DNA of 23,404 nt. Origin: GCA-020344715 sp050115935 (lineage in GTDB: Archaea > Thermoproteota > Bathyarchaeia > Bathyarchaeales > Bathyarchaeaceae). The stretch's first letter is position 1. Each line of letters begins with the position of its first letter. Positions 15,621 through 23,017 of this stretch are shown one piece after another. The stretch is from contig JASFPO010000018.1 of NCBI GenBank assembly GCA_050115935.1, forward strand, positions 1 to 23,404, written 5' to 3'. The translations under genes and the position numbers were made by a program. Below the pieces are notes generated by a model. The model did no database searches, was not told the origin of the DNA, and saw only the letters and a list, made by a program, of their open reading frames with translations.

Positions 15621-16394
15621 TCAGATTGGCTTTCTTGCTTTGAACAAAATGAAGTAGGGAATTCGTTTCGCGTTTTCATAGACCTCGACATTGATTGTTT
15701 TTCCTTTGTCTATTGGCTCAGGCTCTACCAATCCTTCAACCGCAAATCCTACTGAGGCCAAAGCATCAAAGTAATCCTGCACGGTTCTATGCCTAAAACT
15801 GGTTTCGCCGACTTTTCTACCATCCTTTGCATACCAAGTGGCATCTAAGATTGAGCGGACAAAGTAATCGTCGAAGTTCCGGTGAAGCTTCCTATCATGG
15901 CTATCCCTTTCCCAATGTCCTTTTTCTGCGGCTGGATGGGTTGCACTGAAGGTAAAAATGCCTTTGAGTTTAAGGACTCTATAGACTTCTGAGAAAGCCT
16001 TTCTAATATCATCCAGACCGGGCACAACAAGGCTTGAAGTAACCAAATCAAAACTATCCGAATTGAATGTAGACAAGTCCTGCATATCGCAAACAAAGAA
16101 TTGGCATTGCACTGACGCTTTTGCAGCATCTTTCTTGGCAAGTTCTATCATTCTTTCAGATATGTCAATACCTGTTACCTTTGCCCCTTTCTTTGCTAGG
16201 AGAAGGGAATAATGTCCGTGACCACACCCTGCATCAAGCACCTTCTTGCCCTTGACATCTCCAATTAGGCTCAACATTGCAGGGATTTCAACTATCTTGT
16301 TGTAGGTTCCTGGCTCTTGACAATTCGCTCGATAGGTTTCCGCCAATCGATTCCAATCTCTTCTTGCCTTTTCCGTAAGGGCACCATCTGACAA
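15621..16394 (-). CDS. Class I SAM-dependent methyltransferase, substrate unknown
   Basis: This 257-residue protein has the Rossmann-type methyltransferase core: motif I KVLDAGCGHGHYSLLL at about residues 51-66, the acidic Asp77 in VTGIDISERMIELAKK that binds the SAM ribose, Asp103 in FFVCDMQDL near the adenine, and SFDLVTSSLVVPGLDD as motif IV. The C-terminal third (SFRHRTVQDYFDALASVGF then PYFILFKARK) is typical of small-molecule methyltransferases of the UbiE/Methyltransf_11 kind. The only workable start is the TTG at 16394, with GGGTG about ten bases before it; the nearby ATG at 16387 is out of frame. It is divergent from the Nudix-like gene. Substrate is not recognisable. Confidence 0.9.
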   Translation of the reverse strand: MSDGALTEKARRDWNRLAETYRANCQEPGTYNKIVEIPAMLSLIGDVKGKKVLDAGCGHGHYSLLLAKKGAKVTGIDISERMIELAKKDAAKASVQCQFFVCDMQDLSTFNSDSFDLVTSSLVVPGLDDIRKAFSEVYRVLKLKGIFTFSATHPAAEKGHWERDSHDRKLHRNFDDYFVRSILDATWYAKDGRKVGETSFRHRTVQDYFDALASVGFAVEGLVEPEPIDKGKTINVEVYENAKRIPYFILFKARKPI

Positions 16395-16440
16395 TTCTAA
16401 ACACCCACAATTCCAAGTATCTATTAGCGCACAAGTAATA

Positions 16441-16449
16441 ATTTTAAAT
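16441..16449. promoter_or_regulatory. Palindromic TATA element between the methyltransferase and Nudix-like genes
   Basis: ATTTTAAAT reads as a TATA-like box on both strands and lies nearly midway between the two starts (about 51 bases to 16394, 58 bases to 16503). It may drive both genes. Confidence 0.45.
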
Positions 16450-16502
16450 CTAATCAGTGTAAAGACTCTCTTAGCATTTTAGTTTTGCAGGAGGTTCGCA
16501 TA

Positions 16503-16994
16503 GTGTCAAAGACAATCAGCATTGAATGGGATGAAGGTAGGTTTGGTGTTAGAACGGTAGGTGTTATGCTTGATGGAAAGAATCGAGTTCTGTTGTATCA
16601 CTTGGAAGGTATGGATTTTTGGGTTTTTCCTGGCGGTGGTATAACACCGTTTGTTGAGACCGCAGAAGAAGCGATTAAGAGAAATTTCATTGAGAAAGCG
16701 GGATTCAAAATCGAGGTTCATAGACTCTTGTGGATACTTGAGCTCAACTTCGTCGACGAGGGGAAAATGGTTCATGGCATTGGATTTTATTTCCTTGTAT
16801 CTCCAAAAGAAGCCCATGGAGTTTGGGAACAAGTTGAATTTGTTGGGCAAAAGAATTTAGATAGAAACCGAGCTCGGGTCTTCAAATGGTTTGATATATC
16901 TAAACTAGATGAGGCAAACCTCCACCCCACTAACTTCAGGGAGCTCCTAAAGGAAATCCCAGAACACACTGTGCATGTGGTTCATAATGACTAA
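16503..16994 (+). CDS. Nudix-fold protein with a degenerate Nudix box
   Basis: The GTG at 16503 is preceded by GGAGGT with seven bases spacing, so I take it as start (163 residues) instead of the TTG at 16485. The fold is recognisable from RTVGVMLDGKNRVLLYHL and WVFPGGGITPFVETAEEAIKR. The Nudix box GX5EX7REUXEEXGU runs from Gly46 to Phe68, but reads R60-N61-F62-I63-E64-K65-A66-G67-F68: the first catalytic Glu is Asn and one of the paired metal-binding Glu is Lys, while Glu64 remains. Normal members cleave nucleoside diphosphates linked to another moiety. Here activity may be lost or changed. It shares a promoter region with the methyltransferase. Confidence 0.85.
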   Translation: MSKTISIEWDEGRFGVRTVGVMLDGKNRVLLYHLEGMDFWVFPGGGITPFVETAEEAIKRNFIEKAGFKIEVHRLLWILELNFVDEGKMVHGIGFYFLVSPKEAHGVWEQVEFVGQKNLDRNRARVFKWFDISKLDEANLHPTNFRELLKEIPEHTVHVVHND

Positions 16995-17022
16995 AGCATC
17001 ACAATCCTCGGATTCCACTCTA

Positions 17023-17058
17023 GCGCGCGCAGTGCAAGCTTAGACGCGCGCGCGCACA
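17023..17058. repeat. Alternating CG tracts, right, able to form a GC hairpin
   Basis: GCGCGCGC at 17023-17030 and ACGCGCGCGCGCACA at 17044-17058 are separated by 13 bases including an AAGCTT. They can pair with each other as a stem of eight or more GC pairs just after the Nudix-like stop. No T tract follows, so a classic terminator is not evident. Confidence 0.7.
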
Positions 17059-17105
17059 GAAAGCGCAAATGAGAAAGAGTAGGAACATCACCGCTCAGAG
17101 TGGGT

Positions 17106-17122
17106 AAATCTTAAGTGATGTA
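17106..17122 (+). repeat. 17-base direct repeat, right copy; probable promoter of the alcohol dehydrogenase
   Basis: Identical to 15493-15509. The AAATCTTAAG part sits about 37 bases before the ATG at 17148, where a TATA box is expected, so this copy probably acts as the core promoter of the dehydrogenase gene. Confidence 0.7.
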
Positions 17123-17147
17123 TCCTCTAAAACAGCACTGAACCGAA

Positions 17148-18173
17148 ATGAAAGCCGCGGTTTACTATAATCTCAACGACATACGTATTGAAGACATGCC
17201 TCAACCAAAGCCCGGACCAGACGAGATCCTTGTGGAGATGAAAGCCTGCGGAATCTGCGGCTCAGATCTCATGGATTGGTATCTCAAAAGTCGTGCACCG
17301 TTGGTTCTCGGACATGAGCCCGCGGGCGTAGTGGCGAAAACTGGACAAAACGTTCGAATCTTCAAGTCAGGCGACCGCGTATTTGTACATCATCACGTTG
17401 CCTGCCTAGCCTGTCACTACTGCATTCACGGCGACTACACGGTGTGCGAACAGTTCACGCAAACTCATATTCACCCAGGAGGATTTGCGGAGTACTTTAG
17501 GGTTCCAGCTGAAAACTTGCAGAAAGACACTTTCAGAATTCCAGAGAACGTCTCGTTTGAAGAAACCACCATGATTGAACCCACTGCTTGCTGTATTCGT
17601 GCTCAAGACAAGCTCAACGTTCAAACTGGAGACATAGCTGCTGTAATAGGTGCTGGAACGTCTGGAATCATTCACATTTTGCTCTCACGGATGGCGGGTG
17701 CAAGCAAGATCATTGCAAGTGACTTGGTTGATTACAGGCTTAAGATGGCTGAAAAATTTGGAGCTGACCTAACAGTAAATCCTAATGAGGAGAGTCTCAT
17801 CGATGCTGTCAAGAAAGCCACAGGTGGAAGAGGCGCAGACTTGGTTATTGTCACGGCACCCACTAGAAAAGCACTTACCGATGGAATGAAGATATGTCGA
17901 AGAGGAGGAACAGTGTGTCTCTTCGCGCCTACTCAACCAAACGAATATGCTCGCATCAGCCCTCATAGACTGTTCTTTTCAGAAATCAAGGTAGTTCCAT
18001 CTTATTCCACGTCTCATATAGAAACAAGAATGGCCTTGCAATTGATTGGTTCAGGCAAAATCCCTGCAAGAGAATTGATAACTCACAGTTTTCCGCTGAA
18101 CCGTGTTGCAGAAGCATTTCAAACAGCTGCGAAAACCAAGAATTGCCTGAAGGTTGTTGTCTTGAACAAGTGA
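17148..18173 (+). CDS. Zinc-dependent medium-chain alcohol/polyol dehydrogenase (threonine/sorbitol dehydrogenase-like)
   Basis: This 341-residue MDR protein has the catalytic zinc ligands Cys37 (CGICGSD), His56-Glu57 (GHEPAG) and Glu144, and the structural zinc site Cys86, Cys89, Cys92 and Cys100 in ACLACHYCIHGDYTVC. The nucleotide-binding fold is seen as VIGAGTSG (GxGxxG, 168-173), and Asp192 at the end of the second strand favours NAD(H) over NADP(H). It oxidises a secondary alcohol; L-threonine, sorbitol and other polyols are the usual substrates of the nearest families, and the choice is open. It is transcribed alone and converges on the amidohydrolase gene with 65 bases between them. 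Confidence 0.92.
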   Translation: MKAAVYYNLNDIRIEDMPQPKPGPDEILVEMKACGICGSDLMDWYLKSRAPLVLGHEPAGVVAKTGQNVRIFKSGDRVFVHHHVACLACHYCIHGDYTVCEQFTQTHIHPGGFAEYFRVPAENLQKDTFRIPENVSFEETTMIEPTACCIRAQDKLNVQTGDIAAVIGAGTSGIIHILLSRMAGASKIIASDLVDYRLKMAEKFGADLTVNPNEESLIDAVKKATGGRGADLVIVTAPTRKALTDGMKICRRGGTVCLFAPTQPNEYARISPHRLFFSEIKVVPSYSTSHIETRMALQLIGSGKIPARELITHSFPLNRVAEAFQTAAKTKNCLKVVVLNK

Positions 18174-18238
18174 TCAAGAATCAACCCAGCTTCCCTAACT
18201 AGCACAGAAGGAATAAGAAGAGCTTCCAGATGGAGAGA

Positions 18239-19588
18239 CTACTTTTCGCTTTCTAGCCTTGTCAACAGTTTCTGTTTGGTTCTTTCCGCGAGATCTAAGA
18301 TTTTCTCAACATTCACCGTTGTGACTTTGCGGTTTTCCATGACAATTTTGCCTTTGACAAGCACTGTATCTACATCTGCGGCTTTTGCTGAGTAAACGAG
18401 ATGACTTACTTCATTAAAGAGAGGACGTAAGTGAGGCTTTTCGAAATCGACAATTGCCAAGTCAGCGTCCTTGCCAACCTCTATTGAACCGATCTCTTTA
18501 TCCCACAAAAGCGCCTTAGCGCCTTCTACTGTCGCCATCCGCAACACCTGCTCAGTGGGCAGCAGTGTCGGCTCTTTTTGGACACCTTTGTGCAAAAGTG
18601 CTGTTGTCTTCATGACTTCAAACATGTCCGCACTATTGCTTGAACAAGAACTGTCTGTACCTAATGACACTGTGACTCCAGCTTTTAGCAGATGTGAAAC
18701 AGGACTAATTCCAGAACCTAGTTTTAGGTTAGAAATCGGGTTGTGGGAAACCTTAACATCTCTCTGCTTGAGAACGCGTATGTCTTGTGGAGTGAGCGCA
18801 ACGCAATGAGCAGCTACAATGTCATTTCCGAGCACGCCTAAAGAATCCAGATATTTTGCCACTCCGCTTTTGACGGCGACCTTGAACGTCTTGCTGACTT
18901 TGCTTGCTTCATCGGCCGTCTCGGCTACATGCATGTGCCGCATTATAGGTGCGTGTGGCGAGCCGTATTTTTCGTTCAGTTCTTTAGTGATCTCCCTCAG
19001 TTCTTTCATGTATTCTGGGCTAACCGTGTAAGGTGCATGTGGATCAACGCTGACTCGTATGATATCTTCTGCTTTGCGGTGCCAGTTCTTTGCCAGACCC
19101 CACAACGCCTTTCTGTCCTCGTTTTTTCTCCATGAGAAGCAGACGTGTCCAACTATGCCTCTGAGGCCGATTTCAGCCAGTGCCTGGGCTTCGTTGCCTT
19201 CTTCCCTAAAGTGATACATCGTGTTGACGGTTGTGGTGCCGCCCATAACGGCTTCAACAGCAGTTAAGAGAGCACCCACATGGATGTCTTGTCCTGTCAT
19301 GTGTTTCTCTAGGGGCCAAACCCATTTCTCCAGCCATTCTTGAAGTGGAATATCATCGGCGTAGCCTCTGAGCAAGCTCATGGCCATGTGTTGATGGGTG
19401 TTTACTAGTCCGGGAATTATCACTTTGCCAGTGGCATCGATCTTTTCGTATCCAGAGTATTTGCGTTTCAACCTAGCGTGTTTGTCCAACTCTGTGATGT
19501 GTCCGTTTTCAACGATGATCATTGCGTTGCGTAGTGTTCCTTTCGGGCTCATTGTGACAACAGTGGCGTTTTCAATCCGTAGGTTCAA
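18239..19588 (-). CDS. Amidohydrolase of the MtaD/SAH deaminase type (5'-deoxyadenosine, methylthioadenosine or S-adenosylhomocysteine deaminase)
   Basis: This 449-residue protein has a complete TIM-barrel metal site: His65 and His67 (NTHQHM), His220 with Glu223 (RHMHVAET), His261 (AAHCV) and Asp312 (LGTDSS). VIIPGLVNTHQH and the C-terminal IGSIEVGKDADLAIVDF are typical of the ATZ/TRZ subgroup. Relatives deaminate adenosine-like by-products of SAM use, such as S-adenosylhomocysteine, methylthioadenosine or 5'-deoxyadenosine; the exact substrate is not determined. The start is the TTG at 19588; AAAGGAGG lies about ten bases upstream and no ATG is available in the right frame before residue 13. 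It may clear the product of methyltransferases such as the one nearby. Confidence 0.9.
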   Translation of the reverse strand: MNLRIENATVVTMSPKGTLRNAMIIVENGHITELDKHARLKRKYSGYEKIDATGKVIIPGLVNTHQHMAMSLLRGYADDIPLQEWLEKWVWPLEKHMTGQDIHVGALLTAVEAVMGGTTTVNTMYHFREEGNEAQALAEIGLRGIVGHVCFSWRKNEDRKALWGLAKNWHRKAEDIIRVSVDPHAPYTVSPEYMKELREITKELNEKYGSPHAPIMRHMHVAETADEASKVSKTFKVAVKSGVAKYLDSLGVLGNDIVAAHCVALTPQDIRVLKQRDVKVSHNPISNLKLGSGISPVSHLLKAGVTVSLGTDSSCSSNSADMFEVMKTTALLHKGVQKEPTLLPTEQVLRMATVEGAKALLWDKEIGSIEVGKDADLAIVDFEKPHLRPLFNEVSHLVYSAKAADVDTVLVKGKIVMENRKVTTVNVEKILDLAERTKQKLLTRLESEK

Positions 19589-19628
19589 CAGCGATGAGCC
19601 TCCTTTGAAGGTTCAAGTTTGTTACCCT

Positions 19629-19692
19629 TTGAAAGACAGTGGAACGTTTGTTCTTAAATCATTACTGCACTCACATCTTGGCTGTCTTTCAA
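19629..19692. repeat. 11-base inverted repeat flanking the amidohydrolase TATA box
   Basis: TTGAAAGACAG (19629-19639) and CTGTCTTTCAA (19682-19692) are exact inverted copies with 42 bases between. The minus-strand TATA-like GATTTAAGAA (about 19651-19660) lies in the interval, so the arms bracket the probable core promoter of the amidohydrolase gene. This could be a two-site operator. Confidence 0.5.
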
Positions 19693-19721
19693 GCGCTATT
19701 TGGTGTGTAGTTATGCCGTTC

Positions 19722-19910
19722 CTATTTGAGAAGCAGAATCAACGCAACGATGTAAAGCAACAGAGAATTCCAAACTGGCAAAGCTTCTATAGTTTTATCT
19801 TTCTTCCACAAGACAGCTATGACTATGATATATGCTAGAAATGAAAAAATCAGAAGTGGAAACAGAGAAAGACTTGCCATTGGGAGTGCCTGTGAAGCGT
19901 TCTTCAACAT
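19722..19910 (-). CDS. Small membrane protein of 62 residues, unknown function
   Basis: The predicted protein begins with ATG, preceded by GTGATGAAC, and a TATA-like AATTTAAGTA about 35 bases upstream. It has two hydrophobic segments (about residues 14-36 and 48-61) joined by a charged loop WKKDKTIEALPVW, consistent with a hairpin in the membrane. I do not recognise a family. It sits between the amidohydrolase and GNAT genes on the same strand with its own promoter signals. An accidental frame cannot be excluded, but composition and start signals favour a real gene. Confidence 0.5.
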   Translation of the reverse strand: MLKNASQALPMASLSLFPLLIFSFLAYIIVIAVLWKKDKTIEALPVWNSLLLYIVALILLLK

Positions 19911-19974
19911 GATAGTTCATCACTATGTAAGGAGCGTTTCTACTTAAATTATTAGTGCGACTTGAAATGAATAG

Positions 19975-20466
19975 TCAGAGACCCTTTTCATAAAGGATGT
20001 GATAAGACTTAAACCCAGACTTTTCATGAAGTTTCTGTGAAGCTATATTCTCGATTCCAGTGGCAGAACGAAGTAGAGTAGCTCCTTTCTTCTTAGCCAT
20101 TTCCTCAATATATTTCATCATCTTTGCTCCAATCCCTTGATGTTGATACTCAGGAACAACCGCAAAATCCATTATCTCTGCAATGGTCATGTCATATCCT
20201 TCGATGTCGGTAAATGTTACCCATAGATATCCAACTGTTTTGCCATTGTCTTCCAGAATTTCAGCTATTGCTCTTTTGTCTTTCATTGTCTTGGCTAGAT
20301 GCTGTAAGTATGACTCAGGCTGTGAAGTTTTCAACCATTTCTCTCTATATTGTTCATAAGACACTTTTCTAGCGTAAGGAGTTTCACTCTCATAGTTAAT
20401 CCGACAATGGAGTTCAAGTAAGATATCTCTGTCCTTTTTGATGTGAATTGTACGATATTTCAACAT
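19975..20466 (-). CDS. GNAT family N-acetyltransferase
   Basis: This 163-residue protein shows the acetyl-CoA binding motif A as VVPEYQHQGIGAKMMKYIEE (the Q/RxxGxG/A core at residues 108-113), preceded by the beta strand AEIMDFA and followed by GATLLRSATGIENIASQKLHEKSGF, where the Asn-containing helix and the LHEKSGF segment fit motif B. It transfers an acetyl group from acetyl-CoA to an amine on a small molecule, peptide or protein; acceptor unknown. It is divergent from the DUF4760-like gene with a shared, nearly symmetrical promoter element. Confidence 0.92.
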   Translation of the reverse strand: MLKYRTIHIKKDRDILLELHCRINYESETPYARKVSYEQYREKWLKTSQPESYLQHLAKTMKDKRAIAEILEDNGKTVGYLWVTFTDIEGYDMTIAEIMDFAVVPEYQHQGIGAKMMKYIEEMAKKKGATLLRSATGIENIASQKLHEKSGFKSYHILYEKGL

Positions 20467-20498
20467 GGATAATCATCTTCAGGTAGATACATAGCTAT

Positions 20499-20510
20499 TA
20501 CTTTTAAGCT
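20499..20510. promoter_or_regulatory. Shared TATA-like element of the GNAT and DUF4760-like genes
   Basis: The core CTTTTAAGC reads as a TATA-like box in both directions. It is about 38 bases from the GNAT start (20466) and about 40 bases from the plus-strand start (20544). Confidence 0.4.
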
Positions 20511-20543
20511 AACTCCATTTAATCTTCTCTTTTAGGTGCCAGA

Positions 20544-21014
20544 ATGTTAGATATACCAGCTATTTCAGCAGTTGTGGCAGCATTCGGTGTGATAGTAGGA
20601 GTTATCCTAGCCATACTGGAGCTTAGAAACATAACTAAGACAAGGCAAATGGAGCTTATCATGAGACTATATTCAACTTTTATAACGAAGGAATTTCAAG
20701 ACGCATATGAGACAATGTGGACTGCAGATTTCAAAGACTACAATGAGGTTCTGAGAAAGGGTGATCTACTCAGATTACGCACGATTGGAGGGTTCTTTGA
20801 AGGGATTGGTGTCCTTCTACACAGGAAACTTGTAGATGTTGGAGTTGTTGACGACCTCTTCAGAGAATCAATCAAGTTGATGTGGGAAAAAGCAAGGTCT
20901 CCCCTTTACGATGCCAGACAACGACTCAATCTGCCAAACTATGGTAGATATTTCGAATACCTCTACAATGAAATGCAAAAAAGAAAACAAACACTACAAC
21001 AGACACAACAATAA
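20544..21014 (+). CDS. DUF4760-like membrane-anchored protein, function unknown
   Basis: This 156-residue protein has one N-terminal hydrophobic helix (about residues 6-26), then a helical cytoplasmic part. The order of features, TM then RNITKTRQMELIMRLYSTF, then a helix with RTIGGFFEGIGVLLHRKLVDVGVVDDLF, resembles DUF4760 proteins, for which no activity is established. A Glu/Gln/Lys-rich tail ends the protein. AGGTGCC stands upstream of the ATG. The gene is monocistronic and followed by T-rich sequence at 21022-21050, a likely termination zone. Confidence 0.75.
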   Translation: MLDIPAISAVVAAFGVIVGVILAILELRNITKTRQMELIMRLYSTFITKEFQDAYETMWTADFKDYNEVLRKGDLLRLRTIGGFFEGIGVLLHRKLVDVGVVDDLFRESIKLMWEKARSPLYDARQRLNLPNYGRYFEYLYNEMQKRKQTLQQTQQ

Positions 21015-21021
21015 ACTCAAT

Positions 21022-21050
21022 TCTCTCCTTTTTCTTTAGTTTCTTCTACA
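21022..21050 (+). terminator. T-rich termination zone after the DUF4760-like gene
   Basis: CTCTCCTTTTTCTTTAGTTTC contains several T runs directly after the stop codon, the usual archaeal termination signal. No hairpin is required or seen. Confidence 0.4.
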
Positions 21051-21135
21051 AGTCATAAGAACTCAAATCAAGTAACAAGATGCTAGTTAGACAACACAAG
21101 GGGATGTCACAATGCGTAGGCAATACGCCTCCAGT

Positions 21136-21231
21136 TGGTGCGGTCGCCGGGATTTGAACCCGGGTCGCCGGCTTTCTTCACAATGCATCTATGGGAGGCC
21201 GAAGTCCTGGACCAGGCTAGACCACGACCGC
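21136..21231 (-). tRNA. tRNA-Gly (anticodon CCC) with an intron and encoded CCA
   Basis: On the minus strand the acceptor GCGGTCG/CGACCGC, the D arm and the T arm CCGGG-TTCAAAT-CCCGG match the first tRNA-Gly. The anticodon stem is TCGGC/GCCGG and the loop CTCCCA-A after removing an 18-base intron at 21174-21191, which lies at the canonical position 37/38. The anticodon CCC is at 21193-21195. A73 is at 21139 and CCA is encoded at 21136-21138, unlike in the other tRNA. The mature length without CCA is 75 bases. TATA-like AAATTTAAGA at 21271-21280 lies about 45 bases upstream and overlaps the stop codon of the peptidase gene. Confidence 0.93.
21174..21191 (-). other. Intron of tRNA-Gly(CCC), position 37/38
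   Basis: The 18 bases TAGATGCATTGTGAAGAA interrupt the loop between A37 and A38. Exon CTCC and intron GAAG next to the cut sites give three of four pairs for the central helix of a relaxed bulge-helix-bulge. Removing the segment yields a normal seven-base loop. Confidence 0.75.
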
Positions 21232-21272
21232 TCGTTGAGAGGCTATGTAGTTATGCGGGTGGAATCGTTCTC

Positions 21273-23000
21273 TTAAATTTTTGCCAGGGAGACTTGTCCT
21301 TGGAAGGTGTCGGGTGATTGTGGAAACTCGAAGTCAGGTTTTGCCGAGCGCTTGTGGAGAATGTAAACAACGATTGCGAAGATGGCGACTAAGGTTATCA
21401 ACGTTAGTAGTGGAGCTAGATTCGCCAAAGAAAGGGCCATATTGAATAGCTGGCTTGCCCCGTCGACGTCTCCTCGTTCAAGACGAAGCAGAGCTTGCTG
21501 GTAAAGAAAACTTGCGACCAAGTTGTAGGGGAAGAACACCAGACTTAGTTCATCTATGGCTTTTTCTGCTTCGTAGATCAGATCGGGAGAAACCTGCGAC
21601 CCGTTGAACAGGAGTCGGATGTCAAATCCCCACTGTTTAAGTTCTAAATCAACTGAAGCATTTGCTGCCAAACTTAGGTAGAAGGCGAGCCATTCGTTTG
21701 GCTTCCAATCATTGGGTTCAAACTCTAATCCTCGTATCTTTTCGAAAAAACTCTTGTAGAAATCGAGCCCCCCATACTCTTCAGCCAGTTTACTTACAAC
21801 GTAATATGAAATCACGTAGTTTCGTGTAATGTCTAACGGCTGCCTCGTTGGAGTCCAATCTTCAAGAAAACCGAAGTTCTCGCCATATTGCGAAATGTAC
21901 GTTGATGCACCTTGCTCAAGTCTGTCTCTTTCTATGTCTGCTCCTTCATAACCTAGGTCATCCACAGTTTCAATGCTAACAAATTGCGAAACACCTTCAT
22001 GAAACCAAAGGAAAAAGTCAGGCGAAAACCCAGCTTTCCACAAAAAGTGGTGAACAAGCTCATGCAATGCAATTGCTTGAATCGTTCCATTCACTGCTCT
22101 TACGAAGAAAATGTTTATGTTTATTTCGCCCAGTATCTGTCCAGTGAAGGGAATAAACCCACCAACAGAAAGCAAAGTGTCAAAATCAGGAATGAAAAAT
22201 TGCACATCTACGTCTGCCAAAGTCACGTTGAAAAATTCTGTGAAGTTGGCGCAAACTGTGTCGAAGAGAGTCAAAATCCCAGAGGCATAATTTTCGTATC
22301 TCTCCGCGGTTTTGAAATTAAAAACACTTTGGTTGAGGTTTTTCCAAATTGGCTCGGTAGCGGCAGTTTCAAACTCGATTTGCAGTCTTTCAAGGTTTCC
22401 TTGAAGGTCAAAGAGAACATGGTTTGACTCAACAACAGTGTAGGTGCTTATGCCTGAAGAAGATGCAATTAGCTCCTCTTTCACCGAGTATTCGTTTGGA
22501 AAGACGATATCAGCTTTCGATTCGCCAATGCTGTCTGGGTGAAAACCTATTAGAGGAGAGAAGAAGACACCTCGAGGCTCAATTATCAAGGCTCCTTCGG
22601 TCATGTTGAACTGAATTTTCATCTGAAAAGTGCTGCTTGAAACGAAAGAAAACTCGAGAACTTGATAGAAGTAGTAGTCTTCGTCAACGTAGCTTTGGGT
22701 ACCATCAATTTTGGGATCTCTGATTTCTCCGGGCAGCGTGACATCGTATGTCCAAGGTGAATATTTGGGCACAATAATCCAAGATGACCCTGTGCTGTCC
22801 GTGCTTTCGAAGGTTATGTCCACCCATGTGAAACCGTCTTCGTTCACTGTGAATTCATAGTTGTAAGAATTGGGTCCAGGCATTCCAGTTGCCACGGGAA
22901 TACTAGTCATCAGGGAAGCCGCTACGGTAAGCAACAAAAGTAGTTGCAGCGTTTTATACCAGATTTCTTCAGTTTTTCTACGGCGTGAACCTTTATTCAT
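21273..23000 (-). CDS. Membrane-anchored extracellular metallopeptidase (gluzincin, peptidase MA-like)
   Basis: This 575-residue protein has an N-terminal signal sequence (hydrophobic about residues 17-38, ending near TGMPGPN) and a C-terminal membrane helix (about 527-549, LLTLITLVAIFAIVVYILHK) followed by a short tail, so the bulk lies outside the cell. The zinc site is HELVHH at residues 313-318 (HExxH) with a probable third ligand Glu335 in LWFHEGVSQF, the gluzincin arrangement. The first 210 residues are beta-rich, and the region after the catalytic domain is helical with a TPR-like repeat (AEKAIDELSLV then LYQQALLRLERGDVDGASQLFNMAL). Substrate is unknown; peptide release for the amino-acid importer is a guess. 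A TATA-like box at 23018-23028 predicts a leaderless message. Confidence 0.85.
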   Translation of the reverse strand: MNKGSRRRKTEEIWYKTLQLLLLLTVAASLMTSIPVATGMPGPNSYNYEFTVNEDGFTWVDITFESTDSTGSSWIIVPKYSPWTYDVTLPGEIRDPKIDGTQSYVDEDYYFYQVLEFSFVSSSTFQMKIQFNMTEGALIIEPRGVFFSPLIGFHPDSIGESKADIVFPNEYSVKEELIASSSGISTYTVVESNHVLFDLQGNLERLQIEFETAATEPIWKNLNQSVFNFKTAERYENYASGILTLFDTVCANFTEFFNVTLADVDVQFFIPDFDTLLSVGGFIPFTGQILGEININIFFVRAVNGTIQAIALHELVHHFLWKAGFSPDFFLWFHEGVSQFVSIETVDDLGYEGADIERDRLEQGASTYISQYGENFGFLEDWTPTRQPLDITRNYVISYYVVSKLAEEYGGLDFYKSFFEKIRGLEFEPNDWKPNEWLAFYLSLAANASVDLELKQWGFDIRLLFNGSQVSPDLIYEAEKAIDELSLVFFPYNLVASFLYQQALLRLERGDVDGASQLFNMALSLANLAPLLTLITLVAIFAIVVYILHKRSAKPDFEFPQSPDTFQGQVSLAKI

Positions 23001-23017
23001 GTTCTTCTCGTCACTTG

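Noticed and set aside
17111..17147. Possible box C/D RNA: GTGATGT followed by CTGA before the dehydrogenase
   Set aside because: Only one C-like and one D-like box with no internal D'/C' pair, and the region is better explained as the dehydrogenase promoter.
19398..19838. Plus-strand frame of 146 codons
   Set aside because: It lies opposite the amidohydrolase 5' end, its promoter and the small membrane protein, has no recognisable features and no ribosome site. It appears to be a shadow.
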